Shown here in pieces: positions 60,761-64,000 of a DNA stretch of 64,000 nucleotides. The first letter of the stretch is position 1. Every line of letters starts with the position of its first letter. Below the pieces are notes generated by a model. It saw only the letters and a program-made list of their open reading frames with translations, searched no databases and had not been told where the DNA came from. Source of the DNA: Epiperipatus broadwayi (lineage: Eukaryota > Onychophora > Udeonychophora > Euonychophora > Peripatidae); the NCBI GenBank assembly GCA_028023455.1, contig JAQFVV010012395.1:2420001-2484000 (forward strand), read 5' to 3'. A program made the translations under genes and the position numbers.

Positions 60761-60913
60761 GTTTCTACCTTTTGCCTTTGTGCAAAAGAAATTTCACATG
60801 GCTTGCCCATTACTGTTCTTACACTATCCGCTAAATGTGCTCCGTCAAAATCATTTTTACAATGGAAAATTGTATTCCCAGGTGACTAAACCATTCTCTC
60901 CCTATTAACAGGT

Positions 60914-61186
60914 TTATTTTTTTTCAACTATATAGACTGGCAGTGTAAATTCTTTCTCTCTAAACATTACTGGAGCATCTGCTTTTCCCATTATTTTAAT
61001 AGGATTCCCATTAACATTCTTTACTTTGATGTCCACATTCTGTATTTTTACTTTTGTGTTGGCTTTCGATATTTCTTTCCAATCGTTTATACATAGCAGC
61101 GATATACCCGACCTACTATCAATGTCTATATTTAGCTCATTATTACATATTTTTACTTTTACCATAAACTGGTCTTGCATAGGCAT
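60914..61186 (-). pseudogene. pol: Aspartic protease, gypsy element 2
   Basis: The 90-aa piece has the retropepsin-like layout, NIDIDSRSGISLLC, followed by a hydrophobic strand, VNGNPIKIMGKA and a VYIVEKK end. The active-site triad D-S/T-G reads D-S-R, so the glycine is replaced and activity is doubtful. This frame is +1 relative to gag and overlaps its end. A region of about 200 bp without a long frame separates it from RT. Confidence 0.75.
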
Positions 61187-61220
61187 TATTATATTTTTCT
61201 TAATATTAGTTTCTTCATAT

Positions 61221-61976
61221 CTATGTCCCCTTTTCTTGTATATATTTTTTTTTGCAAGGCTTTTTACATACTGCTGCTAAATGTCCTTTCGCTCCACAAT
61301 TGTAGCAGCTTTCTTTCTTCCACTTGCACTTCTTTGCTACATGCCCTGTTTTTTCACAGCAGAAACATTTTATTGATATCTTTTCTTCAGTCCTTTCCTG
61401 GTATTTTTTTTCCAATTTTTTATATTGCCATTTTACTGGTCTCTTCAGCATTGTTTCTAAAAATGCTCTATTATTGCCTTGTAAGCCATTACTTTTTTTA
61501 ATAACCTGTTCATATGACAAATCACCTTCAGTTAATAATGTTTGGCGTAGCCTTTCATCCGCCATTCCCCATAATAACTGGTCAAATAAAACCTGTTCCA
61601 TGAAATCTCCATAGTCGCAATTTTAAGCTAACTGCCTTAAAGCTGTATTATAATCCTTTATTTTTTCTTCTTTATCCTGTTTACGATTTCTGAGAGCTAA
61701 TCTGTCAATGTGTTTAGAGAGCCTTGGACTAAAATAGTCCGTTAATTTTTTAATTAATTCTTCAAAATGTACTTCATCCGTTATCAGCCTGTCAACCAAT
61801 TTATTTACAATTTCAATAACTTTTTGTCCTGCTAAACACAATAGAGTGGCCACTTTTTTGTCATTTTCCATTATGCTGTTTAGCTTAAAAAAATTTTCTA
61901 ACTGCATGATATATAAAGGCCATTCCTGTGGGTTTTCTATCCCAAATTCCATAATATTACTTTGTCCTAATGACAT
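61221..61976 (-). pseudogene. gag: Gag with two zinc knuckles, gypsy element 2, one in-frame stop
   Basis: Reads in a single frame for 252 codons from the ATG, which lies 104 bp after the LTR, interrupted only by one TAA at about 61623-61625. The capsid-like half has WPLYIMQLENFFKLN and KLTDYFSPR, typical of Ty3/gypsy Gag. The C-terminus carries two C-x2-C-x4-H-x4-C knuckles, CFCCEKTGHVAKKC and CYNCGAKGHLAAVC, used to bind element RNA. The end, rich in A runs, overlaps the start of the pol frame. Confidence 0.85.
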
Positions 61977-62062
61977 TTTACAACTTTAGTATTCTCAGCT
62001 GTATTTGTGAAAAACCTCTCTCTATATATACCTTGTCACTCTGCAAGAAGTTCATATGCAGC

Positions 62063-62077
62063 TGTCAACTGTGCCAA
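62063..62077 (-). other. Primer-binding site, gypsy element 2
   Basis: On the minus strand TGGCACAGTTGACAG starts three or four bases after the LTR end ATACATTACA. TGG would pair with a tRNA CCA end; the tRNA is not identified. Confidence 0.5.
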
Positions 62078-62080
62078 ATT

Positions 62081-62869
62081 TGTAATGTATCCACCCCATG
62101 AGAGGAACAACAGGGACAAACAACATAAAATAAATTACTAAAGTGAATTAGCTTCGTTTCGGAAATAAATAACCAATACAAAAATTACTAACTACTAAGA
62201 TTTATTTAGTCAATTGAATTAAATGTTTACATCAGTTTAACATAAACCCTACATAGAGCCATGAAGGTGTACTAAATAATAAAAGATCAAGAGGATCCAT
62301 GATATTTACCCTAGTCGGACTTTTGAACCTTCAGATCCGATAAACTGGGTTTTTCTCCCTTGTAGGTAGGTCCTGGTCAGCAAAATAAAAATCTTAGCTC
62401 TGATCTCAATCAGGAAACAACAATAAAAGATGCACTCCTCTCCTACACAGTTTATATAGTCCTGCCTGTATTCTTATCAGTTCCTTTTAATCTCTGCTTC
62501 TCGCTTAATTAAACATGCCTTTTTATCTCTGTACTTATCTTTTCCAATTACCCTATTATTGTCTTTCAAAATGTCATAATTATTTCCATTCTACATATTA
62601 TTAAAGTTTGAATTTCTAAATATTTCTATTTACACACATTTAAGTTTAACATATATATATATATATCTCAATTTCTGGAGTAATATTTACAAAAGTAAAC
62701 ACAACAGTGCTTAACTTAATAAAAATAATTGCTTAATTAAGTAAACAAAATCAATGCTTTATAAGATTAAAATGTTAGTAATTATATGCAGACAATTTTA
62801 TTACTAATATTTGGCTTTTACAATTTCATAACTTTTTGTTAAAATATTAATTACATGCTATACATTACA
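62081..62869 (-). repeat. 5' LTR of gypsy element 2
   Basis: Ends are a perfect 10-bp inverted pair, TGTAATGTAT and ATACATTACA. The right boundary is chosen from this pair and from the position of the primer-binding site and gag; no second LTR is available to confirm it. A TATA box (ACTATATAAA, 62451-62460 on the minus strand) lies in the middle, as expected for a U3 promoter. Confidence 0.65.
62451..62460 (-). promoter_or_regulatory. TATA box in LTR of gypsy element 2
   Basis: ACTATATAAA on the minus strand, about 370 bp before the LTR end, facing gag. Confidence 0.5.
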
Positions 62870-64000
62870 ACCAGTATTTAGTCTCATGAATCTTTATCAT
62901 AAGATAACAACAAATTAAAATAATTAAGATAATGCAAATTTTAAATACGTAATCAATAATATAACTGTTAAGAGCATCTTAAAGATGCAACTTTCTCATT
63001 GATGCTTTTATAAATATTGAAATCAACAATGGCAAACTAACAAATAATAATCAAATATTAGTGCTTGATCGTAATATTATTAACGATAACTCCATATGCC
63101 TTGGGCACAGGTCTTAATATATATAAATACATGTATTCTCACATTAATAAATAATGAAATATTGGTGTATTTATTTCAAAATAAAAATTCGCAATATCTA
63201 AGCAGACGATTATAAAAACTAGATTGAATAAAGCACAGATGATTTAAAATAAAAAAAATGTAAATAAAATCTAATATTAATATTTTATATACAATTTTAA
63301 TAAATAAAAAACTAAAAGTATAAGAAATTGTTACAACTAAATAATACTGAGATAGAAAAGTATTTATCACCTGCAAATAAACAAAATTGCTTATTTATTT
63401 TGCCCTCTAACAGCAAATTGTCAAACTATTAAAGCTTTTAGTACGCATGTTAATAGTTGCAATTTCCGCTCAGCTGTAGAGCTAGGTTAGTTTGTCTTAA
63501 AAAATATTTATTATACAATTTTTTTTTTTAATTAATGAATGATTTGATTGATATACGTGAATTATTTTTAGTAGTACAATAAAATAGTTTTATGTTGATT
63601 AAATATTTCTTCGTAATAAAATGAAATTAATAGGGTACATGCCATTGCTGTTTCTATCCTACCTTAATGTCCCCTTATTTATTTACTGATCCGTATATGT
63701 AATGTATTTTCCTAGAAAAACATAATTGGTATTCGTGAGCCATGTATCTAATATGCGTTTTTCAGTTGCTTAATGTTTATTTGTTTAATCTTTTAATTGA
63801 CAATAAGGAATTAATTGTAAAGACAGGTTAAAATTGGTTAGTCGTAAATTGAAATAATCATTGCTTATAAATAATCTTTTGGAATATTTGAAAGTTATTA
63901 TGAAATTCTATTAGATTATAGACATCTATACATTTTTCTATCTAAATTATTTTATCAATTTTTTTTAAATTAATGAATGATTTGATTGATATACGTGAAT
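62870..64000. other. AT-rich non-coding stretch with a 40-bp direct repeat
   Basis: AATTAATGAATGATTTGATT followed by GATATACGTGAAT occurs at about 63530-63562 and again at 63967-64000, where the window ends. No gene seen. Confidence 0.6.

Larger units (their letters stand above)
58600..62869 (-). mobile_element. Ty3/gypsy LTR retrotransposon, 3'-truncated
   Basis: On the minus strand the order is 5' LTR, primer-binding site, gag with zinc knuckles, protease, RT, RNase H, integrase, which defines Ty3/gypsy. Most ORF segments are long, and only a handful of stops and frameshifts break them, so the copy is younger than gypsy element 1. Integrase coding fades out near 58.6 kb and no second copy of the 789-bp LTR appears to the left, so the 3' LTR is missing or beyond recognition. 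Confidence 0.9.

Overview
The window reads as intergenic or gene-poor chromatin of an AT-rich animal genome, not as prokaryotic DNA. It has long poly(A)/poly(T) and (AT)n tracts, low GC and few CpG. It holds several retrotransposon classes, a tRNA-derived SINE flanked by a target-site duplication, and many tandem and inverted repeats. I find no host protein-coding gene, no rRNA and no intact tRNA gene. CpG-biased differences between paired LTRs suggest a host with germline CpG methylation. Ty3/gypsy Pol of this type occurs in many invertebrates, so I cannot name the species. A mollusc, another lophotrochozoan or a cnidarian would all fit; this is inference.

Layout, left to right. 1-8.2 kb: a broken C-terminal piece of a non-LTR (LINE) reverse transcriptase at about 1.07-1.86 kb, an inverted pair of dispersed repeat A (3.4-3.7 kb), a duplicated block (4.0-5.1 kb), an identical 95-bp tandem duplication (5.85-6.04 kb) and a tRNA-like SINE head (7.6 kb). 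8.2-13.7 kb: an old, heavily mutated Ty3/gypsy element on the + strand with both LTRs. 14.7-22.0 kb: the best-preserved element, on the - strand. It has two LTRs of about 2.5 kb, a 4-bp target duplication, a primer-binding site, a polypurine tract and an internal region of only about 2.3 kb that encodes gag alone (a TR-GAG or LARD-type non-autonomous element). 22-42 kb: minisatellite, polypurine tract, direct, inverted and palindromic repeats (A, B and C families), a foldback element, a SINE and a satellite array of about 320 bp.

42.36-52.91 kb is a nested stack. A second short LTR retrotransposon (LTRs about 1.8 kb, internal region about 1.6 kb with a degraded gag-like ORF) carries a 4.1-kb tandem LTR-LTR unit inside its left LTR and a 1.2-kb terminal-inverted-repeat DNA transposon inside its right LTR. 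53-58.5 kb is mostly AT-rich with a promoter-like patch at 55 kb and a repeat-B duplication at 57.6-58.3 kb. 58.6-62.87 kb holds a younger but still broken Ty3/gypsy element on the - strand, with gag, protease, RT, RNase H and integrase all recognisable and a 5' LTR, but no 3' LTR that I can find.

The gypsy elements supply all the enzymatic domains in the window. The two gag-only elements lack pol and would have had to use such enzymes in trans. No undescribed host system is evident. The most unusual items are the gag-only long-LTR elements, one with a slippery heptamer at its frame break, the LTR-LTR unit with no interior, and the TIR transposon whose insertion can be read against a paralogous empty site.
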